NCBI RefSeq assembly: GCF_023078475.1
Contig: NZ_CP095741.1
Coordinates: 4,303,501-4,367,500 of the forward strand
DNA: 64,000 nt
Reading direction: 5' to 3'
DNA from: Luteibacter aegosomaticola
GTDB taxonomy: Bacteria > Pseudomonadota > Gammaproteobacteria > Xanthomonadales > Rhodanobacteraceae
Shown here piece after piece: positions 1-8,601 of the stretch. The notes below the pieces were generated by a model that worked only from the letters and a program-made list of their open reading frames with translations, made no database searches and was not told the DNA's origin. A program made the position numbers and the translations under genes. Within the stretch, counting starts at the first letter, position 1; each line of letters starts with the position of its first letter.

Positions 1-3000
1 AGGTTCGGGTCGCCGTTGACCACGATGTTGTTGGCGATGTTGATGCCATCGCGCAGGAACACCAGGCCGGTGTTCTCGGCCATGTTGACGGTGCCCGTAC
101 CAAGCGCGCCGTTGCTGGCTACGCCCAGGTAGCCCGCGTCGATCCAGGTACCGCCGCTGTAGGTGTTATCGCCGCTCAGGGTGAGCGAACCGGTGCCCGT
201 CTTGCGCAGGGCGCCGGTGCCGCTGACCGTACCGCCGATCGTGTAGCCGAAGTCGACATCGAGGGTGCCATCGCCTTCACCCAGCTTGAAGTCACGCTGC
301 GTGAGCACGCTGTTGGTCGCGTGCAGCGTGCCGCCCGCGAGGGTGACGCTGTTGGATGCATCGCCGAGGTTGCTGTCATCGCCCACCTGCAGCGTGCCGC
401 CGTTGACCACGACGCCACCGGTGAAGGTGTTCTGGCCGCTGAGCACCAGCGTGCCGGCATCGGTCTTGCGCAGGCCATCGGTGCCGGTGAGGTTGTTCTC
501 GATGGTGGCGGTGATCGCCGCGCCATTCGAGGTGCCATCACCCACGCGGATGGTGGGGGCCAAACCGTCGGCGGCCACCAGTTGCAGGTCATCGCCCTTC
601 AGGGTGTAGCCGTCGGTCAGGAACTGCATGCCCGTGGCAGCCACCGGTGTATCGGTGCCATCCACGGTCACCGTACCGGCGGCGCCGCCGAAGATGGCGA
701 AGCCCGGTGCCGGGTTCATGCTGCTGGTGATGTTGCCTTCGGCATCGGAGAACACCTGCGCGGTGTTCGACCAGGTGCCCGTGCCGCCACCGGCGTGCGT
801 CGACGACGCGAGGCCGTCGGCATTCCAGTAGTTGAGGACGGCACCGGTCTGGTTGACGAGGTCGAACTCGACACCGTTCTCATCGTTGCTCTGGCGCAGC
901 ACCAGGTTGCTGCCGAGCGGCGTGGCGCCGAGCGTCAGGCCCTCCGTGCCGTAGATGTGCGCGCCGCCGCCCACCGTCATGAAACGGTAGACACCCAGGC
1001 CCAGGCCACCGAGGTCGTTGACGTCGACGACGCTGTTGTAGATGTCGGCAGTGCCCGTCACGTACAGGAGATCGCTGACGCCCGGCGTACCGACATCGAT
1101 GGCGAGGTGCGAATTCTGCACCGAGAGCGTGCCCGTGGTCAGCGTGCCGATCTGGCCCATACCCGGCGAGACGACACCGGAGTAGGACGTGAGCGAACTC
1201 AGCGTGCCGTTACCACCGACGGTCGTGCCACCCATTGCATAGACCATGGGCTCGATGTTCGCGGAGGTAAGGCTGTCGGCGCCCACCACGAGCGTGCCCG
1301 CGTTGACGGTCATCGGGTGGCTCGATTCGACATTGCCTTCGACGACCAGCGTGCCAGCGCCGTTCTTGTAAATGGTGCTGCCCAGTTCGAGGTTGTTCGG
1401 GTTGGCATCTTCTACGCTACCCGACAAGGTACCGGCCAGGCCGGCGCCCACATCAAACACCTCACGGCCGCGCAGCACGAACGTGTTGCCGAACGCCAGG
1501 TTATCGCCGAACGCAAACGTGGTCTGGTCAGCCATGGTGACGATGGCATGGCCCAGCGCGCCTGCCGAGCCGGCGCGCAGGGTGCCGCCGCTGATGTCGA
1601 TCCAATTCGTGCTGTTATTGCCCGTCAGCGTCAGCGTGCCCGTGCCGACCTGCGCCAAGTCGTGCACCGAGGCGTCGCCCGCATAAGTCACGCTATCGGA
1701 ACGGTTGAACCAGACGTTGCCGTTCGCACCGCTGACATCACCGATAAGCTGGCCGCCAGCGCCGCCGTTGCCGATCTTCAGCGTGCCGTCGATCGTTGCG
1801 CCAGCGAGGCCCAGCGTTTCAAGCGTACCGGTAAGCGTGAAGACCTTCGTGCCCGTCTGCTCGAAGCTATCCGACGTGATGTCGCCGCCGTAACTGCCGT
1901 CCGCCGCCAAGTTGAGCGTGAGGTCCGCGCCATTGACGATCTTGCCACCCACGCCGGATAGCGACGACATATTTAGGGGCGTGCCGGCCAGATCAAGCGT
2001 GCCACCGTCGATCTGGTAGGCAGCCGCCGGGCCGCCGTGCAGAATCAGCGTGCCGTCTTCGAGGGTCGTCGTACCTAAGTAATCCGGCGTGTAGAGCTCG
2101 ACCTGGCCCTCGCCAGTCTTGGTGATGCCACCCGGCGTCAAGACCTGCTGATTGAACGTGAGCGAATTGCCAGCTGCGACATCGAACGTAAGATCACTCG
2201 AGGCCGATACATGGCCATCGAACGTCCAGTTCGCATTGTCCGGAGAACGGTTGGCGTTGTACGCGCTAAAGCCCGTGATATCAGCAGCGCCGCCGCCGTC
2301 ACCTTCGAACGACAGGGAGTTGTTGGTGCCGGCCGAATAGACGCGCCCGTTGATCCTGGTACTACTGAACAGGATATCGTTGTTGTTGCCAGTGACAGCG
2401 ATCGCATCCCCCTGGCTGGAGCCATCGCCCGACATGCCTCCGCTGATGTCGCCCAGGTTGATGACCGAGTTGTTGTTGCCGCTGATCACCAGACCGGTGC
2501 CGCCGAAGCCTGCGACGCCACCGGTCCCAGCCTGCGCGCCCGAACCACCTGTGATGAGATCGTAGTTCTTGAACGTGTTGCTGTCGCCGACGATGACGAC
2601 ACCTGCGCCGCCACCGCCACCACCGGCTCCGTAGCCACCCGTGCCACCCGTGCCGCCGCGCAGCCACGAGAAGTTACTCACACTCAAGCTATTTGCGACG
2701 ACAACGGCTGCGCCGCCACCGCCGCCACCGCCGCCCATGGTCTCGCTATTGCCCTCACCGCCAGCGCCACCGTCGCCACCCAGGATCGCCGGGGCGGAGA
2801 TCGTGATTTGCGCGGGGCTTTCATCGATCGGCATGAGATAGATCGCAGCGGCACCGCCACCACCGCCCGAGGTACCCGAGCCTGCCTCACCGCTAGCCGC
2901 GACAGACGTCTGATTGATATCGCCCGAAAAGTAGACAAGCGAATTTTGTCCGCCGGCACCACCCGTACCCGCATCGCCCGTCAGGCCGGCGCTACCGTCA

Positions 3001-3329
3001 ATCTCGTTGCTGTTGGGCTGCGCGAGCGAATCATTGCCCGCATGGCCGCCACCCGCACCGCCACCAAACGTGCCCGAACCCGAACCGCCGGCACCGGCAC
3101 CCGGAAGCGCAGGATTGCTGCCGTTCGTATACGGCGCGTCGATCTGCGCAAAGGAAGCGCCCGACGCCACCATCAACGCACTACCAATGCACAACGCCAG
3201 CAACGCCTGGCGCGGACGCGAAACCTGACCCTGTGCGCTTGCGCCCCCCTGAGCGCGCGTAGCGATTTCCGCGACGGCCTGCGTAACACCCAGCGCGCGG
3301 TTAAAGACGAGACGATAGATACGATTCAT
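1..3329 (-). CDS. Autotransporter-type surface adhesin, 5' part (partial)
   Basis: Large exported protein of which about 1109 codons are visible; the C-terminal end lies beyond the left edge. It opens with MNRIYRLVFNRALGVTQAVA, which matches the extended signal peptide region of type V secreted proteins, followed by a hydrophobic core (LLALCIGSALMVASGASFA). The mature protein starts with about 250 residues very rich in Gly, Ala and Asn, then shows repeated units of the form GTLVLSGQNTFTGG / NGGTLQVG, typical of passenger-associated beta-helix repeats of autotransporter adhesins. A C-terminal beta-barrel is expected but not visible. The ATG at 3329 was chosen because the signal begins there; no strong ribosome site is seen. 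A CRP/Clp-like box lies about 160 bp upstream. Role in attachment or biofilm is inference from the architecture. Confidence 0.8.
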   Translation of the reverse strand, partial: MNRIYRLVFNRALGVTQAVAEIATRAQGGASAQGQVSRPRQALLALCIGSALMVASGASFAQIDAPYTNGSNPALPGAGAGGSGSGTFGGGAGGGHAGNDSLAQPNSNEIDGSAGLTGDAGTGGAGGQNSLVYFSGDINQTSVAASGEAGSGTSGGGGGAAAIYLMPIDESPAQITISAPAILGGDGGAGGEGNSETMGGGGGGGGAAVVVANSLSVSNFSWLRGGTGGTGGYGAGGGGGGAGVVIVGDSNTFKNYDLITGGSGAQAGTGGVAGFGGTGLVISGNNNSVINLGDISGGMSGDGSSQGDAIAVTGNNNDILFSSTRINGRVYSAGTNNSLSFEGDGGGAADITGFSAYNANRSPDNANWTFDGHVSASSDLTFDVAAGNSLTFNQQVLTPGGITKTGEGQVELYTPDYLGTTTLEDGTLILHGGPAAAYQIDGGTLDLAGTPLNMSSLSGVGGKIVNGADLTLNLAADGSYGGDITSDSFEQTGTKVFTLTGTLETLGLAGATIDGTLKIGNGGAGGQLIGDVSGANGNVWFNRSDSVTYAGDASVHDLAQVGTGTLTLTGNNSTNWIDISGGTLRAGSAGALGHAIVTMADQTTFAFGDNLAFGNTFVLRGREVFDVGAGLAGTLSGSVEDANPNNLELGSTIYKNGAGTLVVEGNVESSHPMTVNAGTLVVGADSLTSANIEPMVYAMGGTTVGGNGTLSSLTSYSGVVSPGMGQIGTLTTGTLSVQNSHLAIDVGTPGVSDLLYVTGTADIYNSVVDVNDLGGLGLGVYRFMTVGGGAHIYGTEGLTLGATPLGSNLVLRQSNDENGVEFDLVNQTGAVLNYWNADGLASSTHAGGGTGTWSNTAQVFSDAEGNITSSMNPAPGFAIFGGAAGTVTVDGTDTPVAATGMQFLTDGYTLKGDDLQLVAADGLAPTIRVGDGTSNGAAITATIENNLTGTDGLRKTDAGTLVLSGQNTFTGGVVVNGGTLQVGDDSNLGDASNSVTLAGGTLHATNSVLTQRDFKLGEGDGTLDVDFGYTIGGTVSGTGALRKTGTGSLTLSGDNTYSGGTWIDAGYLGVASNGALGTGTVNMAENTGLVFLRDGINIANNIVVNGDPN

Positions 3330-3486
3330 TCGAGACAACATCCATTGGTAGTGACGCAATAAGTCGCTTTTGGGCACATAGCGCCCCCCGGCGTCGCAAC
3401 ACGCCGAAGCAACCGAAAAGAGAAAAAGGAAGCGCCAAGCCCCAAAGCGCGCTTCGCGAAAACGTTTGCAATGGATGTGCCAAAAA

Positions 3487-3502
3487 TGTGAACTTCGTCA
3501 CA
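3487..3502. promoter_or_regulatory. CRP/Clp-like operator upstream of the adhesin
   Basis: The palindrome TGTGA-ACTTCG-TCACA matches the CRP consensus half-sites TGTGA/TCACA with the canonical 6-nt spacer. Xanthomonadales encode Clp, a CRP homologue recognising the same site. It is the only upstream regulatory signal seen for the adhesin gene. No convincing -10 box was found downstream. Confidence 0.6.
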
Positions 3503-3521
3503 TTTGTGAAAACGCGTTGCC

Positions 3522-3618
3522 GTAGGAGCTCACCCTGTGAGCGACGCCGTTCGCGAAAGAGCCACAGGCCCTGTGGCCGTGAGGCGAAAGATGTCGCCCA
3601 CAGGGTGGGCTCCTACGG
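3522..3618. repeat. REP pair (family 1)
   Basis: Inverted pair of GTAG-headed palindromes; left arm ends GCCGTTCGC, right arm is the ATCTTTCGC type. The left hairpin carries CTCAC..GTGAG instead of CCCAC..GTGGG, a compensated double change. It fills most of the 340-bp gap between the adhesin gene and pdsS. Confidence 0.9.
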
Positions 3619-3669
3619 GGCGGGTGAATCGGGCGAGATGGCGGGGCTCAGGCCACGCGCGACGGGGTG

Positions 3670-5685
3670 CTACGCCAAGCGTTGGCGGGGCAGTCCTTTG
3701 AGATGCAACGTAAATGCCACGCCGTCATCGATGTTGCGTGCGCTTGCGCTGCCCTGGTGGCGTTCGGCGACCAGACGGACAACGTACAGGCCAAGGCCCA
3801 GATGCGGTGCCTCGCCCGGCGTGGCTTTCTCACGCAGGCTCACCAGCGAATCGAACAGCCGGCCCTGCATCGCGGCGGGCAGCGGCGGGCCCTGGTTGGC
3901 GAGCTCCACATCGGCACCGTCCGGCGTGGGCCGCAGGGCGATGCGCATCCAGCCACCCGGTGGGGTGAACGAGAGCGCGTTGTCGAACAGCTTGTCGAGC
4001 GCCTGGGCGATGAGCTCGGGCGACACGTGCATCGACACGGGCGTGTCGGGCACGTCCACTTCGATGGGCCGGTTACCCGCAAGTGAGCGGTAGCCTTCGG
4101 CGCAGCCACGCACGACGTCGATAAGGTTCACGTCTTCCGCCTCGGCCGAGGCGATCGCGCGTTCCATCCGGCTGGCTTCACTCATGGCGCGCACCAGCGC
4201 GCTGAGCCGGGTGACGCCATCGCGCGCCCGGGCGAGGTACGGCTCGGCTTCCGGCGGCAAGCCAGCGTGGTCGAGGTTATCGAGCGAGGATTTGACGATG
4301 GCGAGCGGCGTCTGCAGCTCGTGCGAGAGCTTGGAAGCCAGCGTGCGCAGGTAATCGGTATAGCCGCCCACCACGTCGAACAGCCGGGCGAAGCTGCGGG
4401 CGAGGTCGCCGAGCTCGTCGGTGGCATCGATGAGCGGGAACGGGCCGTCGAGCTTGCCATCGTTATCCTGCGCGCGCTCGGCGGCGTTGCGCAGGCGACG
4501 CAGGCGGAAGGTGAGCCGCGTGGCGAACAGCAGCAGCACGCCACCGGCGACAAGCAGCACACCGAAGCTGGTGAGCAGCAGGCCGAACAACGCGCGGTTG
4601 GCGAGCAGCGGCACCGCGCGGCTGGGCTGTTCGAGCAGCACGACGCCATGCAGCTTGCCGCCCTGGGTGATCGGCACCGCTGCGGAGAGCAGGACGCTGC
4701 CGCGCGCTTCGCCCATGCGCCATGCAGTGGAGGGGTTGCCGCCGAGCGCACGACGCACCTCGGGCAGGTCGATCTTCGGCGCATCCTCGGCCCACGCGCT
4801 GCTATCGGCCATGCGCGTGGCGAGCAACGAGCGGTATACGAGCGAGGCAAACCAGCCGGGCTGCTGGCTGGGTGGCGCGTCGGGCAAGGCCGTCCTGCCA
4901 GGCAACATGAGGTTGCCGGTCTGCGCCATGAGCCACGCATCGGGCGAGAGCACGCGGACGCGCACGCCATCGGGCGCGAGGCGTTCGAGCTCTTGCGATA
5001 GCGCAGGCGAGAAATCGAGCAGTGGACGGGTATCGGCGCTGAGCGGCTCGGCGTCGCCAGCCGCGGCAAGGTGTACGCCGACGCCGAAGCGGTCGAGGCG
5101 CAGGCCACGCGGCAGCTTCAGCTCCACGCGGAAGCCGCCGCCATCTTCCTGCCATTGCGCATTGATCTGGTCGGGCAGCACGCCGGCTTCCGGATCGAGC
5201 GCGATCGCGGTGGTGGCGCCGGGCGCGGCGCTGGCCAACAGGTAGCGCTGCGCGTCTTCGTTGCTGGCGATGGAGAGGATCAGGTGGTCGGCGCTGAGCG
5301 CGAGGCGATCGGCGGCATCGGCGCGGCGGCGGCTGGGCGCGCGCACGTCGATGGTGAAGTACAGCCAGCGGTCGTCTTCCGCGAACATCACCTTGGCATT
5401 GCGGCCTAGCGGCTGCGCCCACGGACTCAACGGCGCCCAGTCATCGGCGTAGCCATCGATGGTGATGGGCACGTTGGCCTGCTGGACGTACCAGGCATTG
5501 CCGGCCGGCGGCAGCGGCGCCTCGACGACGACCAGGCTGCGCGCCATCGCACGCGCCGACGCCACCAGCGCCTGGGCCTGGCCCTCACGGAGCAGCGTTT
5601 CCATCTGCCGAACATAAAGCCACCCGGCCACGGGAAGGGCCAGGGTGCAGAGCGCGACGAGAAGCAGTTTCTGCCGCAGCGTCAT
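3670..5685 (-). CDS. pdsS: Sensor histidine kinase of dedicated-sortase type (PdsS-like)
   Basis: Inner-membrane sensor kinase of 671 residues. N-terminal membrane segment (about 5-25), then a long extracytoplasmic region containing a carbohydrate-binding/DOMON-like stretch (DGYADDWAPL ... DRWLYFTIDVRAP), a second membrane segment near residue 370 and HAMP-like linker, the phosphoacceptor box LSHELQTPLAIVK (His near 454), N-box LFDNALSFTPPGG and ATP-lid LGLGLYVVRL. This architecture and the partner regulator fit the proteobacterial dedicated sortase system kinase family (family recognition from memory). ATG at 5685 is used; the longer reading frame begins inside a REP element. It follows pdsR on the same strand with a damaged REP between them. 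No sortase or sortase substrate is encoded in this window, so its target is unknown. Confidence 0.8.
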   Translation of the reverse strand: MTLRQKLLLVALCTLALPVAGWLYVRQMETLLREGQAQALVASARAMARSLVVVEAPLPPAGNAWYVQQANVPITIDGYADDWAPLSPWAQPLGRNAKVMFAEDDRWLYFTIDVRAPSRRRADAADRLALSADHLILSIASNEDAQRYLLASAAPGATTAIALDPEAGVLPDQINAQWQEDGGGFRVELKLPRGLRLDRFGVGVHLAAAGDAEPLSADTRPLLDFSPALSQELERLAPDGVRVRVLSPDAWLMAQTGNLMLPGRTALPDAPPSQQPGWFASLVYRSLLATRMADSSAWAEDAPKIDLPEVRRALGGNPSTAWRMGEARGSVLLSAAVPITQGGKLHGVVLLEQPSRAVPLLANRALFGLLLTSFGVLLVAGGVLLLFATRLTFRLRRLRNAAERAQDNDGKLDGPFPLIDATDELGDLARSFARLFDVVGGYTDYLRTLASKLSHELQTPLAIVKSSLDNLDHAGLPPEAEPYLARARDGVTRLSALVRAMSEASRMERAIASAEAEDVNLIDVVRGCAEGYRSLAGNRPIEVDVPDTPVSMHVSPELIAQALDKLFDNALSFTPPGGWMRIALRPTPDGADVELANQGPPLPAAMQGRLFDSLVSLREKATPGEAPHLGLGLYVVRLVAERHQGSASARNIDDGVAFTLHLKGLPRQRLA

Positions 5686-5688
5686 ACC

Positions 5689-5763
5689 GTAGGAGCCCAC
5701 CCTGTGGGCGACATCTTTCGCCTCACCGCAGCAGGCCCTGTGGCGTCATCGCGAAAGATGTCG
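5689..5763. repeat. Truncated REP pair (family 1)
   Basis: The left arm is intact (ATCTTTCGC type), but the right arm stops after GCGAAAGATGTCG and degenerates into TGGGGGTGG, losing its hairpin. It lies between pdsR and pdsS, where it could still form a hairpin in the shared transcript. Confidence 0.8.
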
Positions 5764-5778
5764 TGGGGGTGGTGCGCA

Positions 5779-6468
5779 TTACGGGGTCCAGCGGTAGCCG
5801 ACGCCGTGGACGGTTTCGATCGCGTCGAAATCCGGCGCCAGCGCGACGAACTTCTTGCGGATGCGCTTGATGTGCGAGGTGATCGTGGCGTCATCCACCA
5901 CCAGCTCGGCTTCGCGCATGAGCTGGTCGCGGTTCTTCACGTGGCCGGGGAAGCGCACCAGCGTGTGCACCATCCAGAACTCGGTGACCGTCAGCGGGAT
6001 CTCGGTGCCGTTCCAGGTGATGCGCATGCGCTCGCTTTCCAGGCGCAGCGGGCCGTGGGTGATCACGTTCTCGCTGGCGGCGGGCGTCTTCAGCGATTCG
6101 ATGCGGCGGAACAGCGCGGCGATGCGGGCGGCCAGCTGGTGCAGGCTGGTGTCCTTGCTGAGGTAATCGTCGGCGCCCAGGCGCAGGCCGCTGATCACGT
6201 CGAAGTCGGAATCACGGGCCGTCAGGAAGATGAGCGGCAGCGTGGCGCTCTTGGCGCGCAGCTCGCGGCAAAGGTCGAAGCCGCCCTCGGGCTCATCGCC
6301 CAGGCCGATATCGATGATGACCAGCTCGGGCAGGCGCATGGCGAAGGCGTTGGAGGCCTCGGCACGCGAGCTGTAGCCGCGGGCCTCGTAGCCGAAGCGG
6401 CTGAGCGCTTCCACGTAGTTGGCGCGGATGAGGGGTTCGTCTTCGACAATGGCAATGCTGCGGCCCAT
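5779..6468 (-). CDS. pdsR: OmpR-family response regulator of dedicated-sortase type (PdsR-like)
   Basis: 229-residue DNA-binding response regulator. The receiver domain starts MGRSIAIVEDEPLIRANYVE and has the phosphoacceptor Asp in IIDIGLGDEPEGG (near residue 52), with a short insertion after it compared with OmpR, and the LTARDSD and Lys-containing KDTSLHQ switch residues. The C-terminal winged helix ends with the usual HGVGYRWTP. The ATG at 6468 places the start at the receiver; the reading frame continues upstream without a plausible domain. It precedes pdsS and presumably is its cognate partner. It is divergent from two tiny ORFs, which makes the 245-bp region upstream a candidate shared control region. 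Confidence 0.85.
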   Translation of the reverse strand: MGRSIAIVEDEPLIRANYVEALSRFGYEARGYSSRAEASNAFAMRLPELVIIDIGLGDEPEGGFDLCRELRAKSATLPLIFLTARDSDFDVISGLRLGADDYLSKDTSLHQLAARIAALFRRIESLKTPAASENVITHGPLRLESERMRITWNGTEIPLTVTEFWMVHTLVRFPGHVKNRDQLMREAELVVDDATITSHIKRIRKKFVALAPDFDAIETVHGVGYRWTP

Positions 6469-6712
6469 GGGGGTTCCGTTTTCGGGTTGGCGTGCGCAGG
6501 GTGCAATGGCGGCCCGGATCGCGCAAGCGCCCGCCACGCATTGCCCGTGTTTTGCCCGTGCACGAGCCCATCCCGGGCCTACACGCTGCGTTTGCCCGCG
6601 TTTTGCCACAAAGCATCGGTGGATTGCCCCACGGGAGCCGCCCCTGCCGCCCCGGCAGGCGCTGAACTGGCACCACGGCGGCCCTACCGGCGCCGAAGGA
6701 TCAAAGAAGACC

Positions 6713-6826
6713 ATGAAGACCAAGCCCGACGCCGACAACACCGAACTGGAACGAAATTTTGAGCCCCTCCGCGTAACACTCGCCCTGGGGGCACTGTTGC
6801 TGGGCCTGCTTTGCGGGCTGCACTGA
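6713..6826 (+). CDS. 37-residue single-span membrane peptide (hypothetical)
   Basis: Short ORF, MKTKPDADNTELERNFEPLR followed by one hydrophobic segment (VTLALGALLLGLLCGL). A weak AAGAAG ribosome site precedes the ATG. The stop codon is followed within 13 bases by the next tiny ORF, so both may be translated from one message. It is divergent from pdsR. No family recognised. Being so short, it could be spurious, but the charged N-terminus plus clean transmembrane stretch and tight spacing favour a real gene. Confidence 0.5.
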   Translation: MKTKPDADNTELERNFEPLRVTLALGALLLGLLCGLH

Positions 6827-6838
6827 GGAGGTTGGCTC

Positions 6839-6958
6839 ATGGATCTATTTGACGACTTCGTGGAACCGGCGCTGGAAGGCCCCGGTATGACCGGGACGCA
6901 CGCAAGCGCGCCCGCCGCCGGTGGGCCGGAACCCGACCCGAACTGGCAACCCGTTTAA
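6839..6958 (+). CDS. 39-residue acidic, Pro-rich peptide (hypothetical)
   Basis: ORF beginning MDLFDDFVEPALEGPGM and ending PEPDPNWQPV. It has a strong ribosome site, GAGGAGG seven bases before the ATG, which is the main argument that it is expressed. The ribosome site overlaps the stop codon of the preceding 37-residue membrane peptide, suggesting translational coupling. A Rho-independent terminator follows about 50 bp downstream, closing a two-gene unit. No homologue recognised. Confidence 0.55.
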   Translation: MDLFDDFVEPALEGPGMTGTHASAPAAGGPEPDPNWQPV

Positions 6959-7006
6959 CCGTTTCCCGCTTCCCCCTCGAGCTCCTGGTGTGTGGACGCT
7001 CCTTCA

Positions 7007-7036
7007 CTCCCCCGGCCTTAACCGGGGGAGCTTTTT
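7007..7036 (+). terminator. Rho-independent terminator of the tiny-ORF pair
   Basis: 9-bp stem CTCCCCCGG / CCGGGGGAG, loop CCTTAA, then CTTTTT on the plus strand. The minus side lacks a T run, so it serves the plus-strand unit. Confidence 0.85.
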
Positions 7037-7071
7037 CGTGCGCGGCGCGTGCGTGGCGGCGCCCTCCCCCG

Positions 7072-7794
7072 CTACTCGGCCTTCTCCACCGGTTTGGCCG
7101 GCTTCGGCGGTTTGACCTCGCTGAGCGGTACCAGGGTGGCATCGCCCACCCAGACCTGGCTCTCGTAGCCGGCGAAGAAGTTGGTGCGCTCGTTCTTCAG
7201 CCGCTGGATGAGGGTGATGCCGCGCATCGGGGCCACCCCGCTCAGATACATATCTCCACCAAAGAGCGAGGCCGTTTCCAGCTGATGCAGTTCGCGGTCG
7301 AAACGCTTCTGGGCCCGCGGCGCAGCGTAGGCATCCGCGTACTCCAGCTTCATCGTGTTCCAGTAGGCATCGGCCTGGGCGTGCTCTTCCGGGGTGAGCA
7401 ATTGGTAAGCCGCAACGAAGGCCCCTTCGTAGTCGGGCTCGTGGCGTTCGGCCGCAAGGGCCAGCCAGGCCACGCCCAGCGGGCGGTTTTGCACCGCGTG
7501 GTCGCCATTGAAGTACATGATGCCGAGCGCGTGTTGCGCCGGCTTGCTGGCCCAGTGCGCCGCGCTTTCCAGTGAATCGCGGGCCATGCCGAAGCGGGCG
7601 GCCCAGTAATGCGAGCCGGCCTGGCAGAAGTAGTAATCGCCGGGGAGGATACGCTCCACGCCGAAGGCGCAACCGCGCAGCATGTCGGCGACATCCTTCT
7701 CCTGCCCGGGTAAGGGAACGGGCCGCTCACCCTGGGCGCAGCCCGCCAGCATGAGGCTGGCCGTGATCGTTGCGAGATACAGCCATGACCTCAT
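7072..7794 (-). CDS. Sel1-like repeat lipoprotein (paralogue 3 of 3)
   Basis: 240 residues with a lipoprotein signal (LMLAGC, lipobox Cys at about 19). The mature part holds a Sel1/TPR-like core: ASKPAQHALGIMYFNGDHAV and LGVAWLALAAERHEP, with neighbouring motif LPGDYYFCQAG. It is the last of three adjacent paralogues that share the order LPGxYYxC - KPAQxxLGxMYxNGD - WLAL(A/S)AERH - QAxAYW - YAD. Unlike the other two it is predicted to be lipid anchored. Ends with a KPPKPAKP tail. Sel1-like repeats usually mediate protein-protein contacts; the specific role here is unknown. Confidence 0.75.
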   Translation of the reverse strand: MRSWLYLATITASLMLAGCAQGERPVPLPGQEKDVADMLRGCAFGVERILPGDYYFCQAGSHYWAARFGMARDSLESAAHWASKPAQHALGIMYFNGDHAVQNRPLGVAWLALAAERHEPDYEGAFVAAYQLLTPEEHAQADAYWNTMKLEYADAYAAPRAQKRFDRELHQLETASLFGGDMYLSGVAPMRGITLIQRLKNERTNFFAGYESQVWVGDATLVPLSEVKPPKPAKPVEKAE

Positions 7795-7812
7795 GCGCGT
7801 ACTCCTTCGCGG

Positions 7813-8577
7813 TTAGTTGGCGCCTTCCTTGTTGCTCCGGCTCACGACTTCGCCGACCGGGACCAGTTGCGCATCACCGACGAACACGTTGGACTGCCAG
7901 CCTGCGAGGGCGACGGCTTCACGCCCCTGCAGGAAACGGCCGACGCTGAAACCGCTGGCACCGTAGGTGGCTACGCCGCCGTTGATGCCGTCGGTCATCT
8001 GCATGCCGGCGACGCCGTCGATGAAGATCGAGCCGCCGAAGTTCACCGCCCACGCGATGTCGTTGTAGGCGCGGTCGAAGCGGTTCTTGGCGCGCGGTGC
8101 GGCGATCTTGTCGGCGTATTTGCCCTTCAGGTCCTGCCAGTACACGTTGGCCTGGGCGAGTTCCTCGGGGCTGACGCGCGCGTAGGCGTCGACGAAGGCC
8201 GGCTCGTAATTCGGGTTGTGCCGTTCGGCGGCGAGCGCCAGCCAGGCAAGGCCGAGGGCGCGGTTCTTCTCGGCGTGGTCGCCGTTGAAGTACATGATGC
8301 CGAGCGCGTACTGCGCGGGCTTGTTCGCCCAGGCGGCGGCATCCTTCAGGCTCTCGCGGGCGGCGCCGTCACGGCCCGACCAGAAGTTCCGGGCGGCATC
8401 GCAATAGTAGTAATCCCCGGGGAGGAAGCGCTCGAGCGACGAGGGGCATTGCTTGAGCGCCTCGCTCACGTCGTGCTTCTGATCCGGTAGCGGTTTCGGC
8501 TTCTCGCCGGCGGCCGCGGCGAATGACGCGGTGGCGCTGGCGAAGGCGGCGAGGAAGAGCAGCGATTTCGAGATCAT
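7813..8577 (-). CDS. Exported Sel1-like repeat protein (paralogue 2 of 3)
   Basis: 254 residues with a Sec signal peptide (LLFLAAFASATASFAAAAG). Core motifs FLPGDYYYCDAARNFW, NKPAQYALGIMYFNGDHAEK and LGLAWLALAAERHNPNYEP closely match the flanking paralogues, as does the later FGGSIFIDGVAG segment. A Gly-rich stretch (TDGINGGVATYGASG) separates the core from the C-terminal SNVFVGDAQLVPVGEVV motif that is also present in the downstream paralogue. Only 18 bp separate it from the next gene, so the three probably form an operon. Confidence 0.75.
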   Translation of the reverse strand: MISKSLLFLAAFASATASFAAAAGEKPKPLPDQKHDVSEALKQCPSSLERFLPGDYYYCDAARNFWSGRDGAARESLKDAAAWANKPAQYALGIMYFNGDHAEKNRALGLAWLALAAERHNPNYEPAFVDAYARVSPEELAQANVYWQDLKGKYADKIAAPRAKNRFDRAYNDIAWAVNFGGSIFIDGVAGMQMTDGINGGVATYGASGFSVGRFLQGREAVALAGWQSNVFVGDAQLVPVGEVVSRSNKEGAN

Positions 8578-8601
8578 GGGGGCGTCCTTGAACGATGTGG
8601 G

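Noticed and set aside
321..1961. Long plus-strand ORF of 546 codons
   Set aside because: It is the antisense frame of the repetitive adhesin gene; composition is Arg/Ala/His-rich without domains.
3301..3501. 66-codon ORF overlapping the adhesin start
   Set aside because: Different frame, no ribosome site, and it spans the CRP-like box and promoter region.
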